From: Arthrobacter sp. FB24
GTDB lineage: Bacteria; Actinomycetota; Actinomycetes; Actinomycetales; Micrococcaceae
Direction: 5' to 3'
Assembly: GCF_000196235.1 (NCBI RefSeq)
Contig: NC_008541.1
Span: 1,302,001 to 1,366,000 of the forward strand
DNA: 64,000 nt
Under the pieces are notes generated by a model, which worked only from the letters and a program-made list of their open reading frames with translations, searched no databases and was not told the DNA's origin. Numbering within the stretch: the stretch's first letter is position 1; each line of letters starts with the position of its first letter. Shown one piece after another: positions 1-9,163 of this stretch. A program made the position numbers and the translations under genes.

Positions 1-847
1 CTACAACTTCGTGGTGACCGACGCTGCAGGCCGCAAGACCAACGACACACGCACATTCACCACGGTGACAACGGCCAACGAAGCCGATGCCGCTATCTAC
101 CCGCTGGACGGCATGAAGGTTGGCGTAGCGCAGCCGCTGCAGATCACGTTCAGCGAACCCGTGCTGAACAAGGATGCAGTGGAGAAAGCCATCAAGGTCT
201 CGTCCACGTCCGGCCAGGCGGGCGCATTCCACTGGTTCAGCGACAGCATGGTGCGGTACCGGGCCGAGAACTTCTGGGCTGCCAACAGCACGGTGACCAT
301 GGACATGCAGCTGTTCGGCGTCGATTTCGGCAACGGGCAGATCGGCAACTTCGACAAGAAGGTCACTGTCCACGTCGGCGACAAGAAGGTCGCTGTAGCC
401 GACGCGACGGCGCACACCTTTTCGGTGAGCGTTAATGACAAACCGGCAGGCACATGGCCCGCCACCATGGGTGACACCCGGTTCCCGTCGGCCCGGGGCT
501 TTCTTGTGTTCATGGAGAAGTACCGCGTGGAGCACATGTCTGCCTCCAGCATCGGGCTGAAGCCTGACGACCCGGCATACTACGGCGAGCTGGACGTTAA
601 CTACGCCACGCGCCTCACGCCCAGCGGAGAGTTCATCCACCAGGCCACGGACTCCGCGATGCCCTACGTCGGTGTGGCCAACCTGTCGCACGGTTGCATC
701 GGGCTCGGCCCGGACGGAGCCAAATGGGTCTTCGACAACATGACCACCGGGGATGTCGTCCAGGTGGTCAACACCGAGGGCGAGAATGCCAACTTTGACG
801 ACGGATTCGGCGACTGGAACATCCCCTGGGCCCAGTACGCCAATTGA
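1..847 (+). CDS. L,D-transpeptidase, 5'-truncated by window edge
   Basis: The reading frame is open from base 2, so the N-terminus with its signal peptide lies outside the window. What remains is part of an N-terminal Ig-like domain, a second Ig-like domain (about residues 25-130 of the visible part), and a YkuD catalytic domain ending in a SHGC motif with the catalytic cysteine, followed by a Trp-rich tail (DWNIPWAQYAN). The family makes 3-3 cross-links in peptidoglycan outside the membrane. The residue pair after the catalytic Cys is I-G, where mycobacterial Ldt enzymes usually have L-N. The next gene is a close paralogue with the same tail, so this is a tandem duplication. The function is secure; the true start cannot be seen. 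Confidence 0.9.
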   Translation, partial: YNFVVTDAAGRKTNDTRTFTTVTTANEADAAIYPLDGMKVGVAQPLQITFSEPVLNKDAVEKAIKVSSTSGQAGAFHWFSDSMVRYRAENFWAANSTVTMDMQLFGVDFGNGQIGNFDKKVTVHVGDKKVAVADATAHTFSVSVNDKPAGTWPATMGDTRFPSARGFLVFMEKYRVEHMSASSIGLKPDDPAYYGELDVNYATRLTPSGEFIHQATDSAMPYVGVANLSHGCIGLGPDGAKWVFDNMTTGDVVQVVNTEGENANFDDGFGDWNIPWAQYAN

Positions 848-967
848 CCCGTCCGCCGTGCGGTAAAATCGTCTGGTCAGTGCTGGGAGCTTAAGGCCGC
901 CCCACTGAATGAGACCGAGACGGTATTGGGGCTGATCAATGGCCTGTCGGGGGACATGGAGAAGGTC

Positions 968-2200
968 ATGACTGTAGTCCACAAGCGGAAAACCATGAAA
1001 ATTTTGGGCGTCGTGGCCATCTGCGCCGCGGTTGCGGCCGGCGGCATCGGCGTTGCCACGGCCCCCAGCTGGGCGGAGCCCGCGTTCCAGTCGGAGTCTT
1101 CCAGCCCGGTCCGCAACGAACCGGGGCTCGCTGCTCCCGTCGTCAAGGCGGTCGAGCTCGGCGTAACCCCCACGGACGGCGCCACGGGAGTCAATCCCGC
1201 CGTCGCGCCGTCCGTCAAAGCCGTCAACGGCACTGTCAAGGACGTTGTCCTGGCAACTGCCGACGGCGGCGAACCCGTCAAGGGCACCCTTAGCGCCGAC
1301 GGTTCCACCTGGACCGCCCTGGACCCCCTGGAGTTCGACGCGGCCTACGACTACGCCTTTACGATCGTGGACCAGGCGGGCCGCGAAACGAAGAAGACGC
1401 AGACCTTCACCACGGTGGCCACGGCCAACGAGGCCGACGCCGCCGTCTACCCGCAGAACGGTTCCACCGTGGGTTCGGGCCAGCCGATTGAAATCGTCTT
1501 CTCCGAGCCGGTCCTGAACAAGGAGGCCATGGAGAAAGCCGTCACAGTCTCCTCGTCCTCGGGCCAGGCCGTCGCCTGGCGGTGGTACTCGGACCAGCGC
1601 GTACGCATCCGTCCCGAGGCGTTCTGGGCATCCGGAAGCCAGGTCACCGTTGACCTTAAGCTGTTCGGCGTGGACTTCGGGAACAAGATGGTAGGCAACG
1701 TCGACACCAAGGTCAGCTTCAAGGTTGGGCCGCAGCGCGTAGCCATCGTGGATGATGTCACAAAGACCATGAACGTCTACTTTGACGGCCAGTTGGTCAG
1801 GACCGCCCCCGTGACGCTCGGCGATGCCGAGTGGCTCTCACCCACCGGGTACGCCGTGATCATGGAGCAGGAACGTCACTCCAAGTTCAACGCCGGAAGC
1901 ATCGGCCTGAAGCCCGGCGACAAGGGCTACTACCCGCCGCTGACCGTGGAATACGCCAACCGGCTCACCTCATCCGGCGTCTACGTCCACCAGGCACTCG
2001 AATCGGCGTGGAGTTACGTCGGAAAGGCAAACGTCTCGCACGGTTGCGTCGGACTGCTGCCGGCGGACGCGGCCTGGTTCTTCAACAACATGAAGACCGG
2101 CGACGTCGTCCAGACCCTCAACACGGGCGCTCCTCCCGTGGAACCGCTGGAGGGTTACGGCGACTGGAACATTCCCTGGGCGCAGTACGCCAAGCGCTAG
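968..2200 (+). CDS. L,D-transpeptidase (tandem paralogue)
   Basis: A complete 410-residue secreted peptidoglycan L,D-transpeptidase. I chose ATG 968 because GGAG ends 6 nt before it; upstream starts at 926 and 956 lack this. A hydrophobic segment (about residues 9-27) ending in APSWA is a signal peptide. Two Ig-like domains follow, then the YkuD domain with SHGCVGL around the catalytic Cys and the same DWNIPWAQYA tail as the gene before it. It starts about 120 nt after that gene, in the same direction. Like its neighbour it has Gly rather than Asn/Arg after the SHGC[IV] motif. Confidence 0.92.
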   Translation: MTVVHKRKTMKILGVVAICAAVAAGGIGVATAPSWAEPAFQSESSSPVRNEPGLAAPVVKAVELGVTPTDGATGVNPAVAPSVKAVNGTVKDVVLATADGGEPVKGTLSADGSTWTALDPLEFDAAYDYAFTIVDQAGRETKKTQTFTTVATANEADAAVYPQNGSTVGSGQPIEIVFSEPVLNKEAMEKAVTVSSSSGQAVAWRWYSDQRVRIRPEAFWASGSQVTVDLKLFGVDFGNKMVGNVDTKVSFKVGPQRVAIVDDVTKTMNVYFDGQLVRTAPVTLGDAEWLSPTGYAVIMEQERHSKFNAGSIGLKPGDKGYYPPLTVEYANRLTSSGVYVHQALESAWSYVGKANVSHGCVGLLPADAAWFFNNMKTGDVVQTLNTGAPPVEPLEGYGDWNIPWAQYAKR

Positions 2201-2210
2201 GAACTGCGGG

Positions 2211-3020
2211 CTACGGTGTGTCACGGCTGTAGGGCAGCCGGTTCAACCGTTCCCCTACACCCGTGCTTCGCGCCCGTGCCCGGCTCAGCCTGGCCAGTTC
2301 CCGCTCGCGACGTTCCACCAGCACTGCGGCCAGGTACTCTTCCGGTCCCGTGCCGGCCGGAGGCGGCGGAGCGACACAGGCTGAGACCTCCGTGGCGAGC
2401 GATGCGGCCATGGAAGCGCGCGACGCCGGCGACATCCGGCCTGCCTGGCGGATGAACTGCGACGAGCGGCGGGCCACGGCGTCCGGTATCCGGCCGATGT
2501 CAGCCAGCGCCGCCCAGGCCCGGAGGTGCGGCGGTACAAACGGGACGAACGATGGTTCCGCCGGGACCCGGCGCCGCAGGGCGTAGGTTCCGGCCACGAT
2601 GTCGCCGAGCCGTTTGGACTTGTCATTGAACAGTGCCACGGCGATGGCCAGGCCGCCGAACGTCAGATAGATCTCCAGGAAACCGATCAGCCCTCGGATC
2701 ACAGCATGACGGAAGCGGATGGCGCCGCCGTCGTCCCGTACTATCCGAAGCCCCGCCGCCAGCTTCCCCAGCGAGAGGCCGCGGGTGAGGGTTTCCACCG
2801 CCACCGGGAGGATCACCAAGCAGAAGACCACACTGACCAGAACCAGGGCGCGGGCCGCCGCACCGTCCAGGTCGTTGTAGGCCGACGAAATCACCGTGAT
2901 CATCACAATGAGGAGGACAACATTGGCAGCGACGTCCAGAATTAGGCCCAGTGCCCGCGCAGCGAACGACGCCGGACGGAGCTCCAGCACTACTGCTTCA
3001 CCTGTGATGATTGAGCTCAA
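2211..3020 (-). CDS. RDD family membrane protein
   Basis: A 269-residue protein. The N-terminal half carries the RDD domain: an Arg early in helix 1 (FAARALGLILD), two hydrophobic helices, and the later GLSLGKLAAGLRIV and RLGDIVAGTYALR blocks. The C-terminal ~110 residues are soluble and rich in Ala and Arg. The gene is divergent from the SpoIIM-like gene with 71 nt between starts, an arrangement common in Actinobacteria where RDD, SpoIIM, MoxR and DUF58 genes cluster. RDD proteins are predicted transport or envelope proteins; no substrate can be assigned. It converges on the L,D-transpeptidase with an 11-nt gap. Confidence 0.88.
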   Translation of the reverse strand: MSSIITGEAVVLELRPASFAARALGLILDVAANVVLLIVMITVISSAYNDLDGAAARALVLVSVVFCLVILPVAVETLTRGLSLGKLAAGLRIVRDDGGAIRFRHAVIRGLIGFLEIYLTFGGLAIAVALFNDKSKRLGDIVAGTYALRRRVPAEPSFVPFVPPHLRAWAALADIGRIPDAVARRSSQFIRQAGRMSPASRASMAASLATEVSACVAPPPPAGTGPEEYLAAVLVERRERELARLSRARARSTGVGERLNRLPYSRDTP

Positions 3021-3091
3021 GCCGGATCCCCGTCCCCTACACGCCGCCTACGGACGCTCACAGTCTAATCCGGGAGCGCTAGGGTAGTGCC

Positions 3092-4084
3092 GTGGACATG
3101 GATGCGTTCTCCGCGGTCAACGGGGACAAGTGGGCGCGGCTGCACGTGCTGGCGTACAAGCGGCGGCTTAGCGGAAGCGAAGCGGATGAACTGCTGCGCC
3201 TCTACCAGACCACGTCCGCGCACCTTTCCCTGATTCGCTCCGTGGCACCCGAAAGCGGGTTGTCCGCCTCCCTGTCGGCCACACTGGCCCAAGCCCGCAC
3301 ACGCTTCACCGGTGCCCGCTCCAACTTCATGGACGACCTGGCCCGGTTCTTCGTCATAGCTTTGCCAGCCGCGTTTTACCGGCTGCGTTGGCTCACCGTC
3401 TGGTGCGGTGTGGCTTTCTGCCTGGTGGCGGGCGCGTACGCACTGTGGATCTCAACGTCCCCCGATGCGCTCCGGGCCCTCGGCTCGGATGCCGCCATCA
3501 AGCAGTATGTCGAACAGGACTTCATCGACTACTACTCAGAGAATCCCGCCGCGTCCTTCGCCGGCGCCGTCTGGACCAATAATGCCTGGATCTCGGCACA
3601 GGCGGTGGCCCTGGGCATCACCGGGTTCTGGGTTCCCATGATCCTTTTTGGCAACGCCCAGGGGCTCGGGGTCGCCGCGGGCGTCTTTGCCGCCGTCGGC
3701 CAGTCGGACGTCTTCTTCAGCTACATCCTTCCCCACGGGCTGATGGAACTCACCGCAGTGTTCATTGCCTCCGCCGGGGGCCTGAGGATCTTCTGGGCGC
3801 TGGTTTCACCGGGGCCTCGGACGAGGGGCCAGGCGGTGGCGGCGGAGGGACGCTCCCTGATTACCGTTGCCCTGGGCCTTGTTTTGGTGCTGTTTGTCTC
3901 CGGCCTCGTGGAAGGTTTCGTCACACCCAGCAGTCTTCCCGTGTGGGCCAAGATCAGCATCGGCGCGTGCGTCCTCGCTGCCTACTGGACCTATGTCCTG
4001 GTGTGGGGCCGGCATGCATACCGTTCGGGTGCCACCGGCGACCTGGAAGGCGCCGATGCCGGATACACGGCGTCGGCTGCCTGA
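3092..4084 (+). CDS. SpoIIM-like (stage II sporulation protein M) membrane protein
   Basis: A 330-residue integral membrane protein. A soluble N-terminal part (about residues 1-85) contains the ELLRLYQTTSAHLSLIR block typical of this family. Several transmembrane helices follow and include GLMELTAVFIASAGGLRI, the signature of the SpoIIM/DUF95 fold. GTG 3092 is the first start; ATG 3098 is possible. In non-sporulating Actinobacteria this protein is encoded beside RDD and MoxR/DUF58 genes and its role is unknown. Confidence 0.88.
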   Translation: MDMDAFSAVNGDKWARLHVLAYKRRLSGSEADELLRLYQTTSAHLSLIRSVAPESGLSASLSATLAQARTRFTGARSNFMDDLARFFVIALPAAFYRLRWLTVWCGVAFCLVAGAYALWISTSPDALRALGSDAAIKQYVEQDFIDYYSENPAASFAGAVWTNNAWISAQAVALGITGFWVPMILFGNAQGLGVAAGVFAAVGQSDVFFSYILPHGLMELTAVFIASAGGLRIFWALVSPGPRTRGQAVAAEGRSLITVALGLVLVLFVSGLVEGFVTPSSLPVWAKISIGACVLAAYWTYVLVWGRHAYRSGATGDLEGADAGYTASAA

Positions 4085-4206
4085 ATACGTTCCGGAACGG
4101 GGTGGCACCTGCCGCCACGGAGTGCCTGACGGTAGGCTCATCTGGAGATAAGTAGCGTTGCCTGGCGGTTCCCGGCGACGCGGACGCCTACGGAAGTGAA
4201 ACTGCA

Positions 4207-5400
4207 GTGACTGAGAAGACGCCCACCCCGCCGAACCGGCAGGATCCGCACCTGGATCCGGCCGATGACACCGATGAACCCGCTTTTGACTGGATGAAGC
4301 CCGCCGGTGCCGGGGCAGGCACTGCGGCTGCGGCCAAGGGATCAATCCCGGCGGAAAAGACCTCCCCCGACGCGGGTAAGGACCAGCCGGCAGCGTCCGC
4401 CGGCACCGCTGCGCCGCAGGCAGGGAGCCGCGCCGACCGCAAGGCCGCTGAGGCCGCCGTCGAGCCTGCCCCCGAACCGCAGGGGAGGGGGACGCATTTC
4501 CGGGAACCGCTGCCCACCTCCGCCCTCCAGGTGCGGCCGCCCCAGGACGAAGTGGAGCGCCGGAACGCCGAGCGTGAGCTTGCGGCCAACACCAAGCCCG
4601 TCCTGCCCCGGGTGATGCAGGTCCTGCTGGCCGTCTTCTATCCGCTGATCCTCCTGGTCCTCGCCGTCCGGGCCGTCACCAGCCCGTTGTTCCTCTGGGT
4701 GGAGTACAACCGTCCGGGCTTCCCCGGCGACGGCTACGGCTTCAGCACGGATGACCGCATGACCTACGGGTCCTACGCGGTGGACTACCTCAGCAACTGG
4801 TCCGGTCCGCGGTATCTTGGCGAACTCGTCAACCGTAGCGGCGATGCGCTGTTCCAGGACGGCGAGGTCAGCCACATGGCGGACGTCAAACTCGTGATCC
4901 TGTCGGCTTTCGCCGGCGGTGCGCTGCTGATCCTGCTGAGCATCGTCGCTATTGTCTACCTTCGCCGCCGAAGCACCGGGGGAGTGCGCCGCGGGCTTTT
5001 TGCCGGCTCCATCGTCACGCTCGTGGTCATCCTTGGCCTGGGCACGTTGGCGGCGCTCGGCTGGCAGCAGTTCTTCACCGAGTTCCACCGGATTTTCTTC
5101 GCCAACGGGACCTGGACGTTCGCACTGGAAGACACCCTCATCCGGCTGTTCCCGGGCCAGTTCTGGGTCGACGCCGGGATTGTCATCGGGGCCCTGGTGC
5201 TGATCGCTTCCGTAATCACCCTGATCCTCACCTGGCCCACCAGGAAGCGCCGAGGAATTGCCAAGGACGTCGTTGCCAAGGATGCAGACTCCAGCAATGC
5301 AGACGCCGCCGAGGCGCCGTCAAAGGACAGCGACACCGGCACCGCGGTTCGTCCGGACGCCGCGCCGGGACGCGCGCGGGGAAACTCCGCCGCCCTGTAA
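4207..5400 (+). CDS. TIGR01906/DUF1461 family integral membrane protein
   Basis: A 397-residue protein from GTG 4207. The first ~130 residues are disordered (Pro, Ala, Asp rich). Four transmembrane helices follow, with the family blocks YNRPGFPGDGYGFSTDDR, YLSNWSG and EVSHMADVK on the extracytoplasmic loop after helix 1. The last ~60 residues are a charged, low-complexity cytoplasmic tail. The biochemical role of the family is not known. The gene ends just before a strong hairpin terminator and converges on the acyl-CoA ligase. Confidence 0.85.
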   Translation: MTEKTPTPPNRQDPHLDPADDTDEPAFDWMKPAGAGAGTAAAAKGSIPAEKTSPDAGKDQPAASAGTAAPQAGSRADRKAAEAAVEPAPEPQGRGTHFREPLPTSALQVRPPQDEVERRNAERELAANTKPVLPRVMQVLLAVFYPLILLVLAVRAVTSPLFLWVEYNRPGFPGDGYGFSTDDRMTYGSYAVDYLSNWSGPRYLGELVNRSGDALFQDGEVSHMADVKLVILSAFAGGALLILLSIVAIVYLRRRSTGGVRRGLFAGSIVTLVVILGLGTLAALGWQQFFTEFHRIFFANGTWTFALEDTLIRLFPGQFWVDAGIVIGALVLIASVITLILTWPTRKRRGIAKDVVAKDADSSNADAAEAPSKDSDTGTAVRPDAAPGRARGNSAAL

Positions 5401-5424
5401 GGGCGGACCCTGGACCTTAGAGGG

Positions 5425-5454
5425 AAGGCGACCGGCACAAGTGCCGGTCGCCTT
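5425..5454. terminator. Bidirectional rho-independent-like terminator
   Basis: A perfect 14-bp inverted repeat with a 2-nt loop (AAGGCGACCGGCAC / GTGCCGGTCGCCTT). It lies between two convergent genes and can serve both. No long T-run follows on either side, as is common in high-GC Actinobacteria. Confidence 0.85.
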
Positions 5455-5483
5455 CACTGTTTGTACTTGCTTCACTGTTTGTA

Positions 5484-7313
5484 CTAGGCGTACAGGCCGT
5501 TGATGTGCGCCTCAAAGTCACGCACGACGGCGGCCCGCTTCAGCTTCAGTGACGGCGTCAGATGACCGGACTCAACGGTGAAATCGGCATCCAGCAGGAC
5601 GAAGCTGCGGATCGACTCCGCTTTCGAGACCAGCAGGTTGGCCTGGTCGATTGCACCCTGGACGGCCTCCCTGACCCGGGCGTCGGAGGTGGCCTCCGCC
5701 AGGCCCATGACCGCGATCCGCTGGGCGGAGCACCAGTTCTCCAGGCCTTCCGGATCCAGGTTGACCAGCGCGGAGACGAACGGCCGGCCGTCGCCCACCA
5801 CTACTGCCTGGGCCACCAGCGGGTGCTCCCGGATCTTTTCCTCGAGCGGCCCGGGTGCCACGTTCTTGCCCCCGGCAGTGACAAGGAGGTCCTTCTTGCG
5901 CCCGGTGATGGTGAGGAAACCGTCTTCATCCAGCGAACCGAGGTCTCCGGTGCGGAAGAACCCATCCACGAACGCTTCCGCATTGGCTGCCTCGTTGGCG
6001 TGGTAGCCCTTGAAAACGCCGATGCCCTTGACCAGGATCTCGCCGTCGTCGGCCACCCGGATGGTGGTGCCCGGCACGGGAATGCCCACAGTGCCCACCT
6101 TGGTCCGTGATGGGGTGTTGGCCGTGCAGGGGGCCGTGGTTTCGGTGAGTCCGTAGCCTTCCAGCACCGGGATGCCGGCGCCACGGAAGAAGTGCGCGTC
6201 ATGGGAGCTCAGCGGGCTGGCGCCGGATACCGTGTACTTCACCTGCCCGCCGAAGGCCTGTCGGAGTTTGGGGTACAGCACCCGGTCAAAGAGGGCGTGC
6301 CTGGCGCGGAGCATGAAGCCGGGGCCGTTGCCGTTTCCGCGGGCCGCGGCGTCAAGTGCCTTGGAGTAGTCGATGGCCACCGCGGACGCAGCGGTGAACA
6401 GTCGTTCCTTGCCTGCCAGGGCGGCCTTGTGGCTGGCCCCCGCGTAGACCTTCTCAAAGATCCTGGGTACCACCAGCAGGAACGTGGGTTTGAACGTCGC
6501 CAGGTCCTCCAGCAGCTGGGCGGCGCTGGCGGTGTGGCCCAGGGTGGCCCCGGCGCTGAGGCACACCACCTGGACGGCGCGGGCCAGAACGTGCGCGAGG
6601 GGGAGGAACATCAGCGTCCTGGCGCCCTCCTGCCGCAGGATCTCGGGGAGGAACTCCACGATGTTGGTGGCCACCAGGGCGAAGTTGCCGTGCGTTATCT
6701 CGCAGCCCTTGGGCTTGCCCGTGGTTCCGGACGTGTACACCAGCGAGGCGACGTCGGCGAGGCCCGCCGTGCTGCGGTGCCTCTCCAGCTCCCCGTCGGT
6801 GACGCCGGCACCAGCGGCGGCGAGGCTGGCCAGGTTGGGTGCGCCGCCGTCGTCGTCCAGCCTCACGACAGTCACCACGGCGTCGCCGAGCAGTTCGGAG
6901 CGGGCCAGGACACCGGCCACGAGCTCAGCTTTGGCCTGGTCCTCAACGAACACCCTGCGGGCGCCGGAGTCATGCAGGATCCACTCGACCTGGCTTGCCG
7001 AGGAGGTTTCATACACTGGAACGGTCACGCCGCCGGCGAACCAGATGGCGAAGTCGGCCAGGGTCCATTCGTACCGGGTTCCGGACATCACGGCCACGGT
7101 GTCGCCCGGGGCCAGGCCCCCAGCGATCAGCCCCTTCGCCAGTGCCACGACCTTGTCCAGGAACTGCTGGACGGGGATATCAACCCAGCCGTTGGGGCCC
7201 TTGCGGGCGTACACGGCATGGGAGGGGTCTTTGGCGTGCTGCCCGAGCAAAAGGTCAGTCACGTTGCTGTCCTGATCCAGCTCCACGAGCAGTTCAGTGC
7301 TTGCTTCTCTCAC
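5484..7313 (-). CDS. Long-chain fatty-acid--CoA ligase (AMP-forming, FadD15-like)
   Basis: A 609-residue ANL-superfamily enzyme that activates fatty acids to acyl-AMP and then acyl-CoA. The P-loop-like motif is TSGTTGKPKG; GYGLTET is the adenine-binding motif, and TGDLGSLDEDGFLTITGRKK with the following GGKN gives the hinge and C-terminal domain. I placed the start at GTG 7313, preceded by CGGAG at 7-nt spacing. The longer open frame to 7592 would overlap the PMT gene and its extra residues do not look coding. It sits alone between a terminator and the PMT gene. Confidence 0.92.
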   Translation of the reverse strand: MREASTELLVELDQDSNVTDLLLGQHAKDPSHAVYARKGPNGWVDIPVQQFLDKVVALAKGLIAGGLAPGDTVAVMSGTRYEWTLADFAIWFAGGVTVPVYETSSASQVEWILHDSGARRVFVEDQAKAELVAGVLARSELLGDAVVTVVRLDDDGGAPNLASLAAAGAGVTDGELERHRSTAGLADVASLVYTSGTTGKPKGCEITHGNFALVATNIVEFLPEILRQEGARTLMFLPLAHVLARAVQVVCLSAGATLGHTASAAQLLEDLATFKPTFLLVVPRIFEKVYAGASHKAALAGKERLFTAASAVAIDYSKALDAAARGNGNGPGFMLRARHALFDRVLYPKLRQAFGGQVKYTVSGASPLSSHDAHFFRGAGIPVLEGYGLTETTAPCTANTPSRTKVGTVGIPVPGTTIRVADDGEILVKGIGVFKGYHANEAANAEAFVDGFFRTGDLGSLDEDGFLTITGRKKDLLVTAGGKNVAPGPLEEKIREHPLVAQAVVVGDGRPFVSALVNLDPEGLENWCSAQRIAVMGLAEATSDARVREAVQGAIDQANLLVSKAESIRSFVLLDADFTVESGHLTPSLKLKRAAVVRDFEAHINGLYA

Positions 7314-7405
7314 AGCCAGTCTCCGTTCCGGATCCGTGATTGGTCTCCCGGTACCCGTTCCATCTCCTGCGGTTCTGTGGCCCGCGGCACCCCTGCCATA
7401 CTGCC

Positions 7406-9109
7406 CTAGATCCAGGACGGCATCCACATTCGGAACCGCCACTCCTGGTAGGGGATGATTTCCGCGGTCCAGACGGGATAGAAAAACGCGGAGAGCAGCA
7501 CTGCCCCGGCCACAAACAATGCCACCAGGTAGAGCCCGGATCGCCGGCGCCACAGCGGGTCCTGCGGCCGTCCGAGCACCAGGCCAAGGCAATAGGTCAG
7601 GGCAAGTACCAGGAACGGTTCAAATGACACGGCGTAGAACGTGAACATGGTCCGTTCCGGATACATGAACCACGGGAGGTAGCCCACGGCGACCCCCGCC
7701 AGGATGGCACCGGCACGCCAGTCGCGGCGGCCCGCCCACCAGAACAGCAGGATCACCAGCGAAACCGTCGCGCTCCACCAGATCAGGGGATTGCCCACCG
7801 AAAGGATGGCCGATGTGCAGCTGGCGACGTCGCAGCCGGGGCTTCCCTGCTTGGGGGACTCGTAGAAAAATGACGTGGGGCGCCCCATCACCAGCCAGCT
7901 CCAGGCGCTCGCCTCATAGGGGTGGTCTGAGCTGAGTCCCTGGTGGAACTTGTATGCTTCCAGATGGTAGTGGGCCAGGGAACGCAGCGGGCCGGGCACC
8001 CATCCCCACTGGGCTGACGGGTTGGTGTCGGCCCAGTGGCGGAAGTAGGCATCCTTCGACTGGAACCAGCCGGCCCAGGTGGAGACGTAGACCAGGGCGG
8101 CCACCGGAACGATGCTCAGGAACGCGGGAATCCCGTCCTTGATGATGCCGCCACTGATCCACCCACGGATGCCAGCGATCCGGCGCGCGCTCAGGTCCCA
8201 GAAGACGGTCAGCAGTCCGAAGCCGGCCATGAAGAACAGGGCTGACCACTTGGTGCCGACAGCAAGTCCCAGGCAGATTCCGGCTGCGATGCGCCACCAG
8301 CGGATCCCCAGCCACGGCCCGGAAACCAGCTGGACCACGGAGGGCCGCCCGTCCGCGGCGCCGGCCTGTCGCCCCAGCCGGGCAGCCAGCCGCCGCCGGC
8401 CGTCGTCACGGTCCATCAGCAGCGCGCCGAAAGCGGCGAGGAGCCAGAACATCAGGAAGATGTCCAGCAGGGAGGTCCTGGACATCACCAGGTGGTGGCC
8501 GTCCACGGCCAGCAGGAGGCCTGCGACGGCCCCCAGTGTCAGCGAGTGGAAGAGTTTCTGCGCTATCAGCGTGATCAGGAGGACGGACAGCGTCCCCGTC
8601 AGCGCTGCACCGAACCGCCAGCCAAACGGGTTGTCCGGGCCGAACAGCCACATTCCCGCGGCGATCATCCACTTGCCAACCGGCGGGTGCACAACATACT
8701 CGGGGGAGGACAGAATGACGCCCGGGTTGCCCGCTATGAAGGAGTCGTTGGCCTTGTCCGGCCAGCTGCGCTCATAACCGCTGACCAGGAACGAATACCC
8801 GTCCTTGACGTAGTAGGTCTCGTCGAAGACCAGGCTGCGTGGACTCTCGAGGCGGACGAAGCGAAGGATCCCGCCGATCGCCGCCGTGATGGTCGGAATG
8901 AGCCAGAACCAGAGGCGCAGCGACGGCGGATAGTCGCGCCAGCTGCGGATGTCCCGGAGCAGCCGCTCCCGCAGGGCACTTTCCGTGAACGCTTCCCGCG
9001 GACGGCGGATCCACCGGTGGCCCTCAAGGTTGCGGCCCAAAGCCCTGGACGCCGGCTGCGCCGGTTTGGCCGGGTCGGCCTCGACAGGTGGTACGGAGGT
9101 CTGCGTCAC
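7406..9109 (-). CDS. Dolichyl-phosphate-mannose--protein mannosyltransferase (PMT/GT39)
   Basis: A 567-residue polytopic membrane enzyme of GT39, homologous to mycobacterial Rv1002c. It O-mannosylates secreted proteins from polyprenyl-phosphate mannose. The catalytic Asp-Glu pair is in FDETYYVKDGYSF (residues 96-97), after the first helix on the outer face. HPPVGKW follows, and about ten further hydrophobic helices. It starts at GTG 9109, divergent from rsmI with a 54-nt gap, the same pairing as in Mycobacterium (Rv1002c/Rv1003). Confidence 0.92.
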   Translation of the reverse strand: MTQTSVPPVEADPAKPAQPASRALGRNLEGHRWIRRPREAFTESALRERLLRDIRSWRDYPPSLRLWFWLIPTITAAIGGILRFVRLESPRSLVFDETYYVKDGYSFLVSGYERSWPDKANDSFIAGNPGVILSSPEYVVHPPVGKWMIAAGMWLFGPDNPFGWRFGAALTGTLSVLLITLIAQKLFHSLTLGAVAGLLLAVDGHHLVMSRTSLLDIFLMFWLLAAFGALLMDRDDGRRRLAARLGRQAGAADGRPSVVQLVSGPWLGIRWWRIAAGICLGLAVGTKWSALFFMAGFGLLTVFWDLSARRIAGIRGWISGGIIKDGIPAFLSIVPVAALVYVSTWAGWFQSKDAYFRHWADTNPSAQWGWVPGPLRSLAHYHLEAYKFHQGLSSDHPYEASAWSWLVMGRPTSFFYESPKQGSPGCDVASCTSAILSVGNPLIWWSATVSLVILLFWWAGRRDWRAGAILAGVAVGYLPWFMYPERTMFTFYAVSFEPFLVLALTYCLGLVLGRPQDPLWRRRSGLYLVALFVAGAVLLSAFFYPVWTAEIIPYQEWRFRMWMPSWI

Positions 9110-9163
9110 GTGCCCATGCTACCTTTTGGCGCTGGAAGAGCCTGCCAGCAGTAGGCTGGTCGT

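Noticed and set aside
6192..7409. 405-codon frame opposite the acyl-CoA ligase, and similar long frames opposite gabD, ABC-F, glmU and DUF58 genes
   Set aside because: All lie opposite genes with clear family motifs and show no recognisable protein features.
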